Below are positions 36,689-45,699 of a stretch of DNA of 64,000 nt, in pieces. The DNA comes from Burkholderiales bacterium (GTDB taxonomy: Bacteria > Pseudomonadota > Gammaproteobacteria > Burkholderiales > Burkholderiaceae). Below the pieces are notes generated by a model that ran no database searches, was not told the DNA's origin, and saw nothing but the letters and a program-made list of their open reading frames with translations. Made by a program: the position numbers and the translations under genes. Each line of letters begins with the position of its first letter. Position 1 is the stretch's first letter. The DNA lies in the NCBI GenBank assembly GCA_026225235.1, contig JAMFSK010000128.1:1-64000 (forward strand). The letters run 5' to 3'.

Positions 36689-37006
36689 CTACACCGGTTC
36701 AACCGAAGCCTCCGGGGCCTGGTCAGGTGGCATGAGGGGCGTGGGCGGCACCGGAAGGGGGATGCGTCCCGCCGCCAACGCCCGCTTGGCCGCGGCGGGC
36801 ATCTTCTTGACGGCATACTCTGCCTTCGACGCCGCCGAGCGGTCAGCCATCGCAAAGCTGGCGAGCAGTCGGCGAGGCGCGTGCGAACGCGTATAGCGCG
36901 CGCCGGTGCCATTGAGATGCTGTTGATAACGCGCGTCGACATCCACCGCGATGCCGGTATAGATGCTGTTGTCCGCGCATTCGATCAGATAGAGATACCA
37001 GGCCAT
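36689..37006 (-). CDS. GIY-YIG nuclease domain protein (UPF0213 type)
   Basis: A 105-residue protein with the GIY-YIG fold of the YhbQ/UPF0213 group: WYLYLIECADNSIYTGIAVD (residues 3-22), then ARYTRSHAPRRLL and KAEYAVKKMP. Members are small nuclease-like proteins linked to DNA repair or of unknown role. The Pro-rich C-terminal 25 residues lie outside the domain. No ribosome site is evident at 37006, but the start gives the exact family N-terminus (MAWYLYLIEC). It converges with phnM. Confidence 0.88.
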   Translation of the reverse strand: MAWYLYLIECADNSIYTGIAVDVDARYQQHLNGTGARYTRSHAPRRLLASFAMADRSAASKAEYAVKKMPAAAKRALAAGRIPLPVPPTPLMPPDQAPEASVEPV

Positions 37007-37130
37007 ATTAAGAAGGAAGCCGCGTGCGCGCGTCCGGCAGGATGCTGCTGAATCAGGCGTAGCGGCAATCGCGATTATCCGACACGCCGCGCCGCCCTGT
37101 CATCCCCGGCTCCACGCGCTCTCGCGCGTC

Positions 37131-39080
37131 CTATGCCACCTTGAACACACTGACGACCTGCGCGAGTCGTGCGCCCTGCTCCTTCAGGTCGGCGGCGGCC
37201 TGTTCCGCAGTCACCACGAGATCGGCATTCTGCTGGGTCGCTTCACCAATCTGCGTGACCGCGAGATTCACCTGCTCGAGTCCGGCTGATTGCTCACGCG
37301 AGGCGATATTGATCTCACCCATGATGACGCTGACCTGCTCGACACGCGACACAATCTCGCGCATGGTCTCGCTAGCCTGCTCGGCGATGCGATAGCCCTG
37401 CTCGACCTTGGCGACCGACTCGTCGGTCAGCGCACCGATTTCCTTGGCGGCCTGGGCGCTGCGCTGGGCCAACGCGCGAACCTCGGAGGCGACCACGGCA
37501 AAACCGCGGCCATGCTCCCCCGCCCGCGCCGATTCGACTGCGGCGTTCAGCGCAAGGATATTGGTCTGGAAAGCGATGCCTTCGATCACCGATGTGATGT
37601 CGGCGATCCGTTTCGCCGACTGGCCGATCTCGCCCATCGTGGACACAACGCGCGTCACGGCAGTGCCGCCCTCAAGCGCGGCACCCGATGCGGTGGCCAC
37701 CAACCGGTTCGCATCCGACGCATTCTCCGCATTGCGATGCACCGTGGAGCTCAGTTCCTCCATGCTTGCGGCGGTCTCCTCAAGGCTGCTCGCCTGTGTC
37801 GCGATACGCGAGGCGATATTGCCGCTATCGGATGCGATCGAATCGGTGTCTCGCGAGATATCGACTGCGACCTCGCGGACTTGAGAGACGATCGTTGCCA
37901 GCCCATTGCCCATTGTGTCGATCGATTTCATGAGTCGCCCGATCTCGTCGGTGCGCGAACTCAACAGCCGGGCGCGTAAGTCGCCCTCGGCGAAGCGTTC
38001 GGACAAGTCGACGATCTGATCGAGCGGCTGGCTCACGAGCTTGCGCGTCACGTAGACAAAGAACAACGCGAACGCGATGACCAGAGCCGCAGCGATACCG
38101 ATAAACCGGTTGCGCGCGCCCGTCACGCCGGCCAACAACTCATCGCGATCGGCACTGCCCGCGATAACCCACTTCCACTCGGGTATGGTGGTGAAGCTCA
38201 CAATCCGGTCGCGCAGCGCGCCACCCGAGGCGCTGTCGGCACCCTTGAACTCGATCGTGCCATCTTTCGACTGGAGCATCTGTTTGTAGACCCCGTCCGG
38301 ATCGTCGGGTAATTGCCCCTCGGCGATGGGATGCACGAGGAACTTGCCGCGACCCGGGCCGTTCGACGCGTCGAGCACGAAAAAGTAGCCCCGCTCTCCG
38401 ATCTTCTTGTCGAGGATGGTCTGGCGCACGGTCGCATATTCGGTGCCGATATCGACACCCACGAACAGGGCGCCGATCACACGACCGCTTGCATCAGTCA
38501 CCGGCTGGTACTTGGTGATGTATTGCTTGCCGAACAACTTGGCGATACCGAGGTACGGCTTGCCGCCGAGGATCAGCGCGTAGGCTGGCCCCTTGCGATC
38601 GAGCAAGGTGCCGATCGCGCGTTCGCCACTTTGCTGCTTGAGCGATGTCGTCACACGCACGAAATCGTCGCCGGTCCGTGCGAAGACCGTGGAGATCGCG
38701 CCGGTGCGTGCGAGGAAAGCGTCGGGGACCGAAAAATCGAGGTTCAGTGTCTGGTCGCCGGCCTTCATGGTCGGCGTTGGCTTGCCGCCGATTGCCACGG
38801 TCTGCGATTCGTCGAGGCTGAAGCTCGACGGCAGGAAACTCGTGAACAGACCCATGAAATGGCCAACTTCAGCGTCGAGACTGGCGTTGTACATCGCGAC
38901 CATCTCGGCGATGCCCCGGTCCTGATCCTGGATCGAGGCGACGGCCTGTTCGCGGACCAGCGTACCCGCCGTGCGGGTCAACGACCAGGCAAACACAGCA
39001 AACAATACGGCAACCACACCGCAGGCGAGGAGCGCGAGTTTCGCGCCGATACTACGGTCGCGCAGCGACAAAATTTGCAT
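37131..39080 (-). CDS. Methyl-accepting chemotaxis protein with Cache sensor
   Basis: A 649-residue chemoreceptor. First membrane helix at about residues 16-34 ([20 protein letters not shown]). The periplasmic sensor, about 35-330, is of the Cache3/Cache2 fusion type ([20 protein letters not shown], then [11 protein letters not shown]). The second helix is at about 335-352, a HAMP domain follows ([20 protein letters not shown]), and the signalling tip is [20 protein letters not shown]. Cache ligands are often small carboxylates or amino acids. No chemotaxis operon is next to it, so it is an orphan receptor. The C-terminus lacks a CheR-tethering pentapeptide. Confidence 0.93.
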   Translation of the reverse strand: MQILSLRDRSIGAKLALLACGVVAVLFAVFAWSLTRTAGTLVREQAVASIQDQDRGIAEMVAMYNASLDAEVGHFMGLFTSFLPSSFSLDESQTVAIGGKPTPTMKAGDQTLNLDFSVPDAFLARTGAISTVFARTGDDFVRVTTSLKQQSGERAIGTLLDRKGPAYALILGGKPYLGIAKLFGKQYITKYQPVTDASGRVIGALFVGVDIGTEYATVRQTILDKKIGERGYFFVLDASNGPGRGKFLVHPIAEGQLPDDPDGVYKQMLQSKDGTIEFKGADSASGGALRDRIVSFTTIPEWKWVIAGSADRDELLAGVTGARNRFIGIAAALVIAFALFFVYVTRKLVSQPLDQIVDLSERFAEGDLRARLLSSRTDEIGRLMKSIDTMGNGLATIVSQVREVAVDISRDTDSIASDSGNIASRIATQASSLEETAASMEELSSTVHRNAENASDANRLVATASGAALEGGTAVTRVVSTMGEIGQSAKRIADITSVIEGIAFQTNILALNAAVESARAGEHGRGFAVVASEVRALAQRSAQAAKEIGALTDESVAKVEQGYRIAEQASETMREIVSRVEQVSVIMGEINIASREQSAGLEQVNLAVTQIGEATQQNADLVVTAEQAAADLKEQGARLAQVVSVFKVA

Positions 39081-39442
39081 GGACGTGCTGAAGAAAAAAG
39101 AAGCACAAAAAAAACAGCACCTGGGTAAGGTGCCGCTGGGTCGCTCGTGCGACTCCGCCCTGGATAAGGTGCCGCGATGCCCGACGCCGCTGCACGCTAA
39201 TCGGTGCGCGCTGGGTCGCCGTCTTCTAAGGGTTAACGACAGGGTAATAGCAAACTTGAGGGCGCACGTTGGCCCCGATGAGCGCTCGCCCAGCGCTCTC
39301 TCATGGGCGCGCTGGGCAATGGGCTTTCCTGTGGCGACGCCAAGCAGCTCCTTCGTGCGTTGACCCGCTCCAGGAGCGTTTCGTGATCCCGAGTTTTCGC
39401 GCCACCCTGGCGGGTGGCTGCCGGCCGGCTATATTCTGCGGG
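39081..39442. other. Intergenic region upstream of the chemoreceptor
   Basis: About 360 bases between puuB and the chemoreceptor gene, both leftward. It should contain the chemoreceptor promoter. It has short direct repeats: CTGGGTAAGGTGCCGC (39121-39136) recurs with one change at 39160-39175, and GCTGGGTCGC occurs at 39135 and 39210. A GC-rich hairpin (GCCACCC/GGGTGGC) lies just after puuB without a T-run. No gene is supported. Confidence 0.5.
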
Positions 39443-40738
39443 CTATAACCAGTCGCGCAATCTGAACCACGCCATCGCCAGCACGAGCGCCGGCGTGCGC
39501 AGCAGCGTGCCGCCCGGGAAGTCGCGATGCTCGAGCTTCGCGAACAGGTCGAATCGCGCGGCCTGCCCGGCGATTGCCTCAGCGATCAGCTGACCCGCCA
39601 GCCCCGTGGTATTGACCCCATGACCACTGAAGCCCTGAGCAAAGTAGACGGTTGGCGACAGGCGCCCGAAATGCGGCGCACGATTCATCGTGATATCGCA
39701 GAAGCCACCCCACGCATAGTCGATCTTGACGTCCTCCAGTTGCGGAAACGTCGCCAACATGTCGCGCCGCATCGCCTGCGCCAGGTTAGGTGGCTGCATC
39801 GTCGAATAACTGACCTTGCCCCCCCACAGCAGCCGATCGTCAGGCGACATGCGAAAGTAGTCGAGCACGAACCGGCTGTCGCAGACGGCCGCGTTGGCTG
39901 GCATCAGCGCTCCGCCGCGGACCGGACCAAGAGGCTCAGTCGCAATCACATAGGTACCCACCGGCATGATCTTGCGTGATGTCGCCGGCGCCAGTTCGCC
40001 GAGGTAGGCGTTACACGCGAGCACCACAAAACTCGCGTTCACCTGTCCCTTTGCGGTCGATACACGATGCTTGCCGCTCGCGGGCTCGCCAAGCGACGTG
40101 ACCAGACTATTTTCAAAAATCCGTACGCCCGCCCCGCGCGCTGCTCGCGCGAGACCCAGCGTGTAGTTCAACGGTTGCAGATGACCGCTGTCCGGGTCAT
40201 AGAGACCACCGATATACCGATCCGACTGCACATAGCGGTTCATTTCCGCTTTTGGAACCCAATGCAGCCGGTCATAGCCGAAACGCGTGGCGGCTTCGTC
40301 GCGACTCGCCATCAAGGCGGTTTCATCGCGTGGTTTGTTGCCCGCGTGCAGATAACCAAAGGTCAGATCGCAATCGATCGAATGCCGATCAACGCGGCGC
40401 CGGATGATGTCGATAGTCTCCTGCCCCATCTGCCACACATGCTGGAGTTCGCCCTCGGTGAGCTGCTCGGCAAATGTATCCATCCCGCATGCATACCCGG
40501 CAATCATCTGGCCGCCATTGCGGCCGCTCGCCCCCCAACCGACTTGCGACGCTTCGAGCACCACCACCGAGAAGCCACGCTCGGCAAGATTCAGTGCGGC
40601 CGAAATGCCCGTGAGCCCCGCACCGATCACGCAGACATCGGCGTCGACGGTCCCTTCAAGCGAGGGATAAGGATGACGGTCGTTGGCAGTCGCGGCATAC
40701 CACGACGGTTCATGCGGCTGGTTTGCGATATTGAACAT
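39443..40738 (-). CDS. puuB: Gamma-glutamylputrescine oxidase
   Basis: A 431-residue FAD-dependent amine oxidase of the DAO family. The dinucleotide-binding motif VIGAGLTGISAALNL lies at about residues 36-50, GWGASGRNGGQM at about 68-79, and the C-terminal FAD contact FSGHGVNTTGLAGQLIAEAI near 385-404. It oxidises gamma-glutamylputrescine to the aldehyde used by PuuC, as expected next to puuA and puuD. It is the distal gene of the leftward putrescine region and is preceded immediately by a strong terminator (40751-40807). There is no ribosome site before 40738, so its expression may be separately tuned. Confidence 0.92.
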   Translation of the reverse strand: MFNIANQPHEPSWYAATANDRHPYPSLEGTVDADVCVIGAGLTGISAALNLAERGFSVVVLEASQVGWGASGRNGGQMIAGYACGMDTFAEQLTEGELQHVWQMGQETIDIIRRRVDRHSIDCDLTFGYLHAGNKPRDETALMASRDEAATRFGYDRLHWVPKAEMNRYVQSDRYIGGLYDPDSGHLQPLNYTLGLARAARGAGVRIFENSLVTSLGEPASGKHRVSTAKGQVNASFVVLACNAYLGELAPATSRKIMPVGTYVIATEPLGPVRGGALMPANAAVCDSRFVLDYFRMSPDDRLLWGGKVSYSTMQPPNLAQAMRRDMLATFPQLEDVKIDYAWGGFCDITMNRAPHFGRLSPTVYFAQGFSGHGVNTTGLAGQLIAEAIAGQAARFDLFAKLEHRDFPGGTLLRTPALVLAMAWFRLRDWL

Positions 40739-40750
40739 AAAGTGCAGGTA

Positions 40751-40807
40751 AAAACGGCCGCCCTGGCCGGACTGTCGACATCACACAGTCCGGCCGGAGA
40801 CGGCCGC
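40751..40807 (-). terminator. Strong terminator between the DUF3138 gene and puuB
   Basis: Perfect 11-bp stem GGCCGGACTGT/ACAGTCCGGCC (40766-40776 with 40786-40796), extended by outer CGGCCG arms at 40756-40761 and 40802-40807. On the minus strand a run of five T follows (40755-40751). It lies 8 bases after the DUF3138 stop and only 12 bases before the puuB start, so it either ends the upstream transcript or acts as an attenuator for puuB. Confidence 0.85.
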
Positions 40808-40815
40808 AGACTTCA

Positions 40816-42378
40816 TCAGAACGAGTAGATCAGCTGTGTACCGAACAGGTCGTTGCTGCGCGAGTACGAACCATCGTTGCGCAGGAAGACATTCTGGCTG
40901 GCCCAGTCATGACGGTATTCTGCCTTGATGGTGATCTGTGCCGTCGGGTAGAACAACAGATCGAAAGCCACGTCCTGGCGGTTCGCGCCACTGCAATCGC
41001 TGCCATTGCCACCGCCAGCGACCGAGTTGGCCAGGCATTCACGTGAAATGCCAAAGCCGTTGTACGGATCGCCACCCGAGCCGTCGAGCGCCACACCGCC
41101 ACCACCGCCACCGTTCTTGTGGTCGCCCAGGTAGTCGTACCGCGCCGTCCAGCCCATGCGGCCCAGCACCGGCAGGTTGAAGCCCTGGTGAGCCTGCAAC
41201 GACAGCCCGTACCACTGGGCCTGGCCACCGTTGAACGCGGCATGTTCCTGCTGACCGTAGTCAAGTTCGGCATTCAGCAACAGGTCGGCGGTCGTGTACG
41301 TCATGTCCACTTCGCCGAACAGGAAGGTACCGAATGCGCTGCTGCCCAGACCACCCGGACCATACGCTGCCGGTACCGGATTGCCATCGCCATCGACACC
41401 GGCCGGCGTGGATCCCAGCGTCTGACGCCCGATATTGACCGAACCGCCGACATCGAGCCGGCTGTTGGCGGTGTAATCGAGGCGCGCCGTAAACGTCGGG
41501 ATCTTGTTGCTGGTCGTGATAGGGTCGCCGAACTGGTTGGTCGCATTGTTGGCGACTGCGCCATACGTGCGGTACTGCTCGTTACCCACGAAGAACTTCC
41601 ACGCCCAGTCACCCTTCGTATAGTTTGCCCCTGCCCCGACATAGCTGCCCGGATCGGAGAAGTCATACAGCAGGTTGTGGGTCAGCGTGTTCATCAGGTT
41701 CGACTGCTGGACTTCATAGCCGCCGAAGCTAGGGATCAACCCAATCACAGCCGTCCATTCGGCCGTAACCGGGACATTGATGACCGCCGTGTTCAGGATG
41801 TTGTTGCCGATATCGCCATGCTCGTTGGTCAGCAGCGTGATGCCGTTGCCGCGGTTCGGCATCAAGGTGATTTCCGCCGACGGCGCCATCGGGCCGACCC
41901 CGAAGGTCTTCTTGATGTCGAGATACAGGTCGCCGAAGGTACTGTTGTAGTACTGGTAGGCCGACTCATGGTTCGCGAACAGGAAGCCCGACGAACTTTG
42001 TGCGCGGTTATAGATATAGGTCGGGTCGAGGTAACCCGTCACCGACAGGCCCGCGAGCGGTCCGGTCTGTGCCGCGTCGTTGAGCGAATCGACCTTCAAC
42101 TGCTCGTTGGCGGCCTGCGTCTTCATCTGGTCGACATCTGCATTCGTCAGATGCGCAGGGGCATTGTCGTATTCAGGGGTCCCTGGCTCGGCCACCACCA
42201 CCGGCGCGGCCGCGGCCGGCGCCGGTGCAGCGGCCTGGGCGTGCTCGAGCGCATCGACCTGCTTTTGCAAAGCGGCGAGTTGCGCCTTGAGCGCCTTGAT
42301 CTCGCTCGACGTCGAATCTGCCATTGCCAGCCCCGGCAAGGTCGCCGCGACCAGCAGGCAGATAAGCTTCTTCTTCAT
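40816..42378 (-). CDS. DUF3138 outer-membrane barrel protein
   Basis: A 520-residue exported protein. The start at 42378 follows CGGAG and gives the signal peptide MKKKLICLLVAATLPGLAMA. A short coiled coil follows (EIKALKAQLAALQKQVDALE, residues about 26-45), as in trimeric porins. Then an Ala/Pro linker leads into a beta-strand-rich region ending in an aromatic residue (IYSF), the outer-membrane assembly signal. This matches the DUF3138 family of Burkholderiales. Position directly after potI suggests a role in letting polyamines cross the outer membrane. That role is inferred; the family has no proven substrate. Confidence 0.82.
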   Translation of the reverse strand: MKKKLICLLVAATLPGLAMADSTSSEIKALKAQLAALQKQVDALEHAQAAAPAPAAAAPVVVAEPGTPEYDNAPAHLTNADVDQMKTQAANEQLKVDSLNDAAQTGPLAGLSVTGYLDPTYIYNRAQSSSGFLFANHESAYQYYNSTFGDLYLDIKKTFGVGPMAPSAEITLMPNRGNGITLLTNEHGDIGNNILNTAVINVPVTAEWTAVIGLIPSFGGYEVQQSNLMNTLTHNLLYDFSDPGSYVGAGANYTKGDWAWKFFVGNEQYRTYGAVANNATNQFGDPITTSNKIPTFTARLDYTANSRLDVGGSVNIGRQTLGSTPAGVDGDGNPVPAAYGPGGLGSSAFGTFLFGEVDMTYTTADLLLNAELDYGQQEHAAFNGGQAQWYGLSLQAHQGFNLPVLGRMGWTARYDYLGDHKNGGGGGGVALDGSGGDPYNGFGISRECLANSVAGGGNGSDCSGANRQDVAFDLLFYPTAQITIKAEYRHDWASQNVFLRNDGSYSRSNDLFGTQLIYSF

Positions 42379-42438
42379 GACCATTCTCCGTAGTGTGTCT
42401 TGCGTCGCAAACTGGTTCAAAGGACTTTGTGGAACTTT

Positions 42439-43311
42439 TCAGGCCGACGTGGCCGCTACCGGTGCCGCTACCGGAAGTGGCGCAAACGCCAGCTGCATGT
42501 CACGCGCGCGTCTGCGTTCCTTCGACACCAGCATCTGGTTCACGACGATCACCCCAACCGTCACGATGCTGATGAAGAGTGTCGCCAACGCGTTCATTTC
42601 TGGGTTGAGCCCGAGCCGGACTCGTGAAAACACCACCAGCGGCAAAGTGGTCGACCCTGGGCCCGACAGGAAGGCCGATAGCACGAGATCGTCGATCGAC
42701 AAGGTGAACGAGAGCAGCCAGCCCGAGAGGATCGCCTGCGAGATCAGCGGAATCGTGATCACGAAGAAGACCTTGAGCGGTGTCGCACCGAGATCGAGCG
42801 CAGCCTCTTCGATCGAGCGGTTCATCTCCTTGAGCCTTGACTGCACGATGATCGCCACGTAGGAGATACACAGCATCACGTGGCCGATCCAGATCGTCAG
42901 CATGCCGCGGCCCTTCGGCCAGCCGAGGAACTGCTGCATCGCCACGAACAGCAACAGCAGCGAGATGCCTTGGATGACCTCGGGGATCACGAGCGGCGCG
43001 TTGATCATCCCCGTGAAGAGCGTAAAGCCCTTGAAGCGACCGAAGCGCGCCATAACGAAGCCGGCCCACGTGCCGATCACGATCGAAGCGGTCGCCGTCA
43101 GCAGGCCGATCTTCAGGCTCAGCCAGGCCGCCTGCAGGAGCTCGGTATCGTCGAGCAGCGCCGCATACCAGCGCGTCGAAAACCCGCTCCAGACCGTCAC
43201 CAGCTTGGACTCGTTGAACGAGAAGATCACCAGACTCAGAATCGGCACGTACAGGAAAATGAAGCCGAGCGTGAGCACGGTGATCGATATCGCTTTATTG
43301 GGCCGGATCAT
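42439..43311 (-). CDS. potI: Putrescine ABC transporter permease, PotI type
   Basis: A 290-residue permease with six membrane helices. The start at 43311 overlaps the potH stop (ATGA). The segment YAALLDDTELLQAAWLSLKI and the coupling motif EEAALDLGATPLKVFFVITI identify the PotC/PotI group. It forms the membrane pore with PotH. The C-terminus after about residue 265 is an Ala/Pro-rich tail. The DUF3138 outer-membrane gene follows 60 bases downstream in the same direction. Confidence 0.94.
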   Translation of the reverse strand: MIRPNKAISITVLTLGFIFLYVPILSLVIFSFNESKLVTVWSGFSTRWYAALLDDTELLQAAWLSLKIGLLTATASIVIGTWAGFVMARFGRFKGFTLFTGMINAPLVIPEVIQGISLLLLFVAMQQFLGWPKGRGMLTIWIGHVMLCISYVAIIVQSRLKEMNRSIEEAALDLGATPLKVFFVITIPLISQAILSGWLLSFTLSIDDLVLSAFLSGPGSTTLPLVVFSRVRLGLNPEMNALATLFISIVTVGVIVVNQMLVSKERRRARDMQLAFAPLPVAAPVAATSA

Positions 43312-44228
43312 GACTTGCCCTCCATTTCACGAACCTGGTAGTACTGGAAGACCGCCATCGGCACCAGCAACAGGAGCACCATCGCCACCGTCACCGCAGA
43401 CGCCATCGGCCAGTCGACATCGTTGAAGAACTCGTCCCACATGACACGGCCGATCATCAGCGTATCGGCACCGCCAAGCAGTTCGGGGATCACGTACTCC
43501 CCGACCGCCGGGATGAACACGAGCAGGCAGCCGGCGATGATCCCGTTCTTCGAGAGCGGCAGCGTGATGCGGAAGAACACAGTCCACGGTTTTGCGCCCA
43601 GGTCGTAGGCCGCTTCGAGCAGCGTGAGATCCATCTTCACGAGGTGGGCATACAGCGGCATCACGAGAAACGGCAGGTAGGAATAGACCATGCCGATATA
43701 GACGCCCGCGTCGCTGTGATAGAGCCGCAGCGGCGAACTCAGCAGACCGATGCCGATCAGGAAGTGGTTGAGCAGACCGTCGTCCTTGAGGATGCCGATC
43801 CATGCATAAACGCGGATCAGGAACGACGTCCAGAACGGCAGCATGACAGCCATCATCAACAGATTGCGTGTCGCCGGATTCGAGCGTGCGATGTAGTACG
43901 CCATCGGATACCCGATCACCAGACAGAACACCGTCGAGATCGCCGCCATCTTCAGCGAGCTCAGATAGGTCGCCACGTACAGGCTGTCCTGCATCAGGAA
44001 CAGGTAGTGACCCAGCTGGAACGCGAAGTTGACGATGCCGTCCTTGATCTGCACGAGATCGGTATAGGGCGGCACCGACAACTGGGCGTTCGCAAAGCTG
44101 ATCTTGAGCACGAGCACGAACGGCACGAGAAAGAACAGCACGAGCCAGATGAACGGCGCGGCAATCACGAGCGTGCGCCCCGACGGGACGAAACGCCGCG
44201 AGAGGCTGGAGGGGAGCGCGGCTTTCAT
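43308..44228 (-). CDS. potH: Putrescine ABC transporter permease, PotH type
   Basis: A 306-residue permease. The start at 44228 (MKAALPSSLSRRFVPSGRTL) overlaps the potG stop (ATGA). A much longer open frame runs upstream, but that part lies inside potG in another frame and is not coding. The first membrane helix is VIAAPFIWLVLFFLVPFVLV; the coupling motif LEAAYDLGAKPWTVFFRITL is the PotB/PotH form. It pairs with PotI. Confidence 0.94.
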   Translation of the reverse strand: MKAALPSSLSRRFVPSGRTLVIAAPFIWLVLFFLVPFVLVLKISFANAQLSVPPYTDLVQIKDGIVNFAFQLGHYLFLMQDSLYVATYLSSLKMAAISTVFCLVIGYPMAYYIARSNPATRNLLMMAVMLPFWTSFLIRVYAWIGILKDDGLLNHFLIGIGLLSSPLRLYHSDAGVYIGMVYSYLPFLVMPLYAHLVKMDLTLLEAAYDLGAKPWTVFFRITLPLSKNGIIAGCLLVFIPAVGEYVIPELLGGADTLMIGRVMWDEFFNDVDWPMASAVTVAMVLLLLVPMAVFQYYQVREMEGKS

Positions 44229-45481
44229 TGGGTGAGCACCGTGCCGGAAGAGGCCGACCACGAGACGTACACCTCCTCGCCATAGGCGGGCGCGCCATCG
44301 CGCATGAGCCGCGAGCTCGAGAGGTTCGCCACCACGACCTTGCCGCTCGCGAGCTTCACGTGATACAGCGTGTAGCTGCCCATGTACGCAATATTGCTGA
44401 CTTCGCCGCGCGCGTAGTTGTCGACCGCCCCCTCGGGCTTTGTCACCGAGACCACCACGCGCTCGGGCCGGATCGAGATCGAGACGGGCATCCCGAGCGG
44501 ACCCGTAATGCCATGGCTGATATGCATGCGCGTCTCGAGGTCCGGCGACTCGACATAGATATGGTCGGGCTCGTCTTCGACGACGTTGCCGTCGAACAGA
44601 TTGGTCGAGCCGATGAACTGTGCCGAGAAGCGGGTGTTCGGATACTCGTAGACTTCGCTCGGCGTGCCGACCTGGACGATCTTGCCTTCGCTCATCACGG
44701 CCAGGCGGCTGGCCATCGTCATCGCCTCTTCCTGGTCGTGCGTCACCATCACGCAGGTCACGTCGACCTTGTCGATGATGCTCACCAGTTCGAGCTGAGT
44801 CTTGTGGCGAATCTGCTTGTCGAGGGCCGACATCGGTTCGTCGAGCAGCAGCAGCTTGGGCCGCTTGACCAGGCTGCGCGCGAGCGCCACGCGCTGCTGC
44901 TGGCCACCCGACAACTGATGCGGCTTGCGCTGCGCATAGCGGCCCATCTGCACGAGTTCGAGCACGTCTTTCACGCGCTCTCGGATCTCGGCCTTCGATG
45001 CGCCTTCCTGCTTGAGCCCGAAGGCAATATTGCCTTCTACCGTCATGTGCGGAAACAAGGCATACGACTGGAACATCATGTTGACCGGGCGCTTGTACGG
45101 CGGCAGTGTCGCGAGGTCTTCGCCGTCGACGAACACGCGACCCGAGGTGGCGGATTCGAAGCCCGCGAGAATCCGCAGCAGGGTCGACTTGCCGCAACCC
45201 GAGCTGCCGAGCAACGCAAACAATTCGTTCTTCGCAATCGACAGGCTCACCGTGTCGACCGCCACGCTATCGCCAAACTTCTTGACGACATTGTCGATCC
45301 GGATGAAGTCCGGCGAGGCAGGCTTGGCGATGGCCACCTTGGGTGTGGCCGGGCGTGCATCGGCACGCGCGCCGGGCGGGGAAACAGCGGCACCGGCCGC
45401 GCCGAATGCAGTCGAAGGCAGGGGCACCGCCGCAGCGCTGCCCTTCCTGTTCAATAAGCCCGCGGGCAGGGAGAAGTTCAT
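44225..45481 (-). CDS. potG: Putrescine ABC transporter ATPase, PotG type
   Basis: A 418-residue ATPase with a C-terminal TOBE domain. Walker A GSSGCGKST (about residues 92-100), signature [17 protein letters not shown], Walker B LLLLDEPMSALDKQIR. The TOBE part begins near residue 290 and includes SISIRPERVVVS. The start at 45481 follows AAGGG. The first 60 residues are an Ala/Pro/Gly-rich extension, longer than in E. coli PotG, before FIRIDNVVKKFGDSVAVD. It is coupled to potH by an ATGA overlap and lies 218 bases after potF. Confidence 0.93.
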   Translation of the reverse strand: MNFSLPAGLLNRKGSAAAVPLPSTAFGAAGAAVSPPGARADARPATPKVAIAKPASPDFIRIDNVVKKFGDSVAVDTVSLSIAKNELFALLGSSGCGKSTLLRILAGFESATSGRVFVDGEDLATLPPYKRPVNMMFQSYALFPHMTVEGNIAFGLKQEGASKAEIRERVKDVLELVQMGRYAQRKPHQLSGGQQQRVALARSLVKRPKLLLLDEPMSALDKQIRHKTQLELVSIIDKVDVTCVMVTHDQEEAMTMASRLAVMSEGKIVQVGTPSEVYEYPNTRFSAQFIGSTNLFDGNVVEDEPDHIYVESPDLETRMHISHGITGPLGMPVSISIRPERVVVSVTKPEGAVDNYARGEVSNIAYMGSYTLYHVKLASGKVVVANLSSSRLMRDGAPAYGEEVYVSWSASSGTVLTQ

Positions 45482-45675
45482 CAAACGACCCTTTTTCAAA
45501 ATTTGGGCGTGCAAAGCCCCGTTGCGTGCACCGGAAGGCGCCGCAATTCCTGCAGGTTCCCACCAGGCGGCCCGATGGCCGGCCGGCGGAACCAACATGC
45601 ATGACAGTGACAGTGAAACTGAAACGCTGAATCGGTAACCATCGCCCGAGCGGCAAGGGCCCGGTCCGCGAAGCG

Positions 45676-45693
45676 CCGGGGCACGAGCCCCGG
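45676..45693 (-). promoter_or_regulatory. Stem-loop between potF and potG
   Basis: CCGGGGC/GCCCCGG stem with a 4-base loop, starting 7 bases after the potF stop. No T-run follows. A stable hairpin here would shield the potF message from 3 prime decay and favour binding-protein synthesis over the rest of the transporter, a common arrangement in ABC operons. Confidence 0.55.
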
Positions 45694-45699
45694 AAGTGC

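Noticed and set aside
39363..39442. Terminator after puuB
   Set aside because: The GCCACCC/GGGTGGC hairpin is stable but is followed by an A-run rather than a T-run on the coding strand.
41119..42393. Rightward open frame of 424 codons
   Set aside because: Antisense to the DUF3138 gene, which has a signal peptide, coiled coil and barrel end on the minus strand.
44229..45197. Long upstream extension of the potH reading frame
   Set aside because: This part overlaps potG in another frame and translates to Arg/Ala/Asp-rich sequence. The true potH start is the ATGA overlap at 44228.
44228..45457. Rightward open frame of 409 codons
   Set aside because: Antisense to potG, which has complete Walker and signature motifs.
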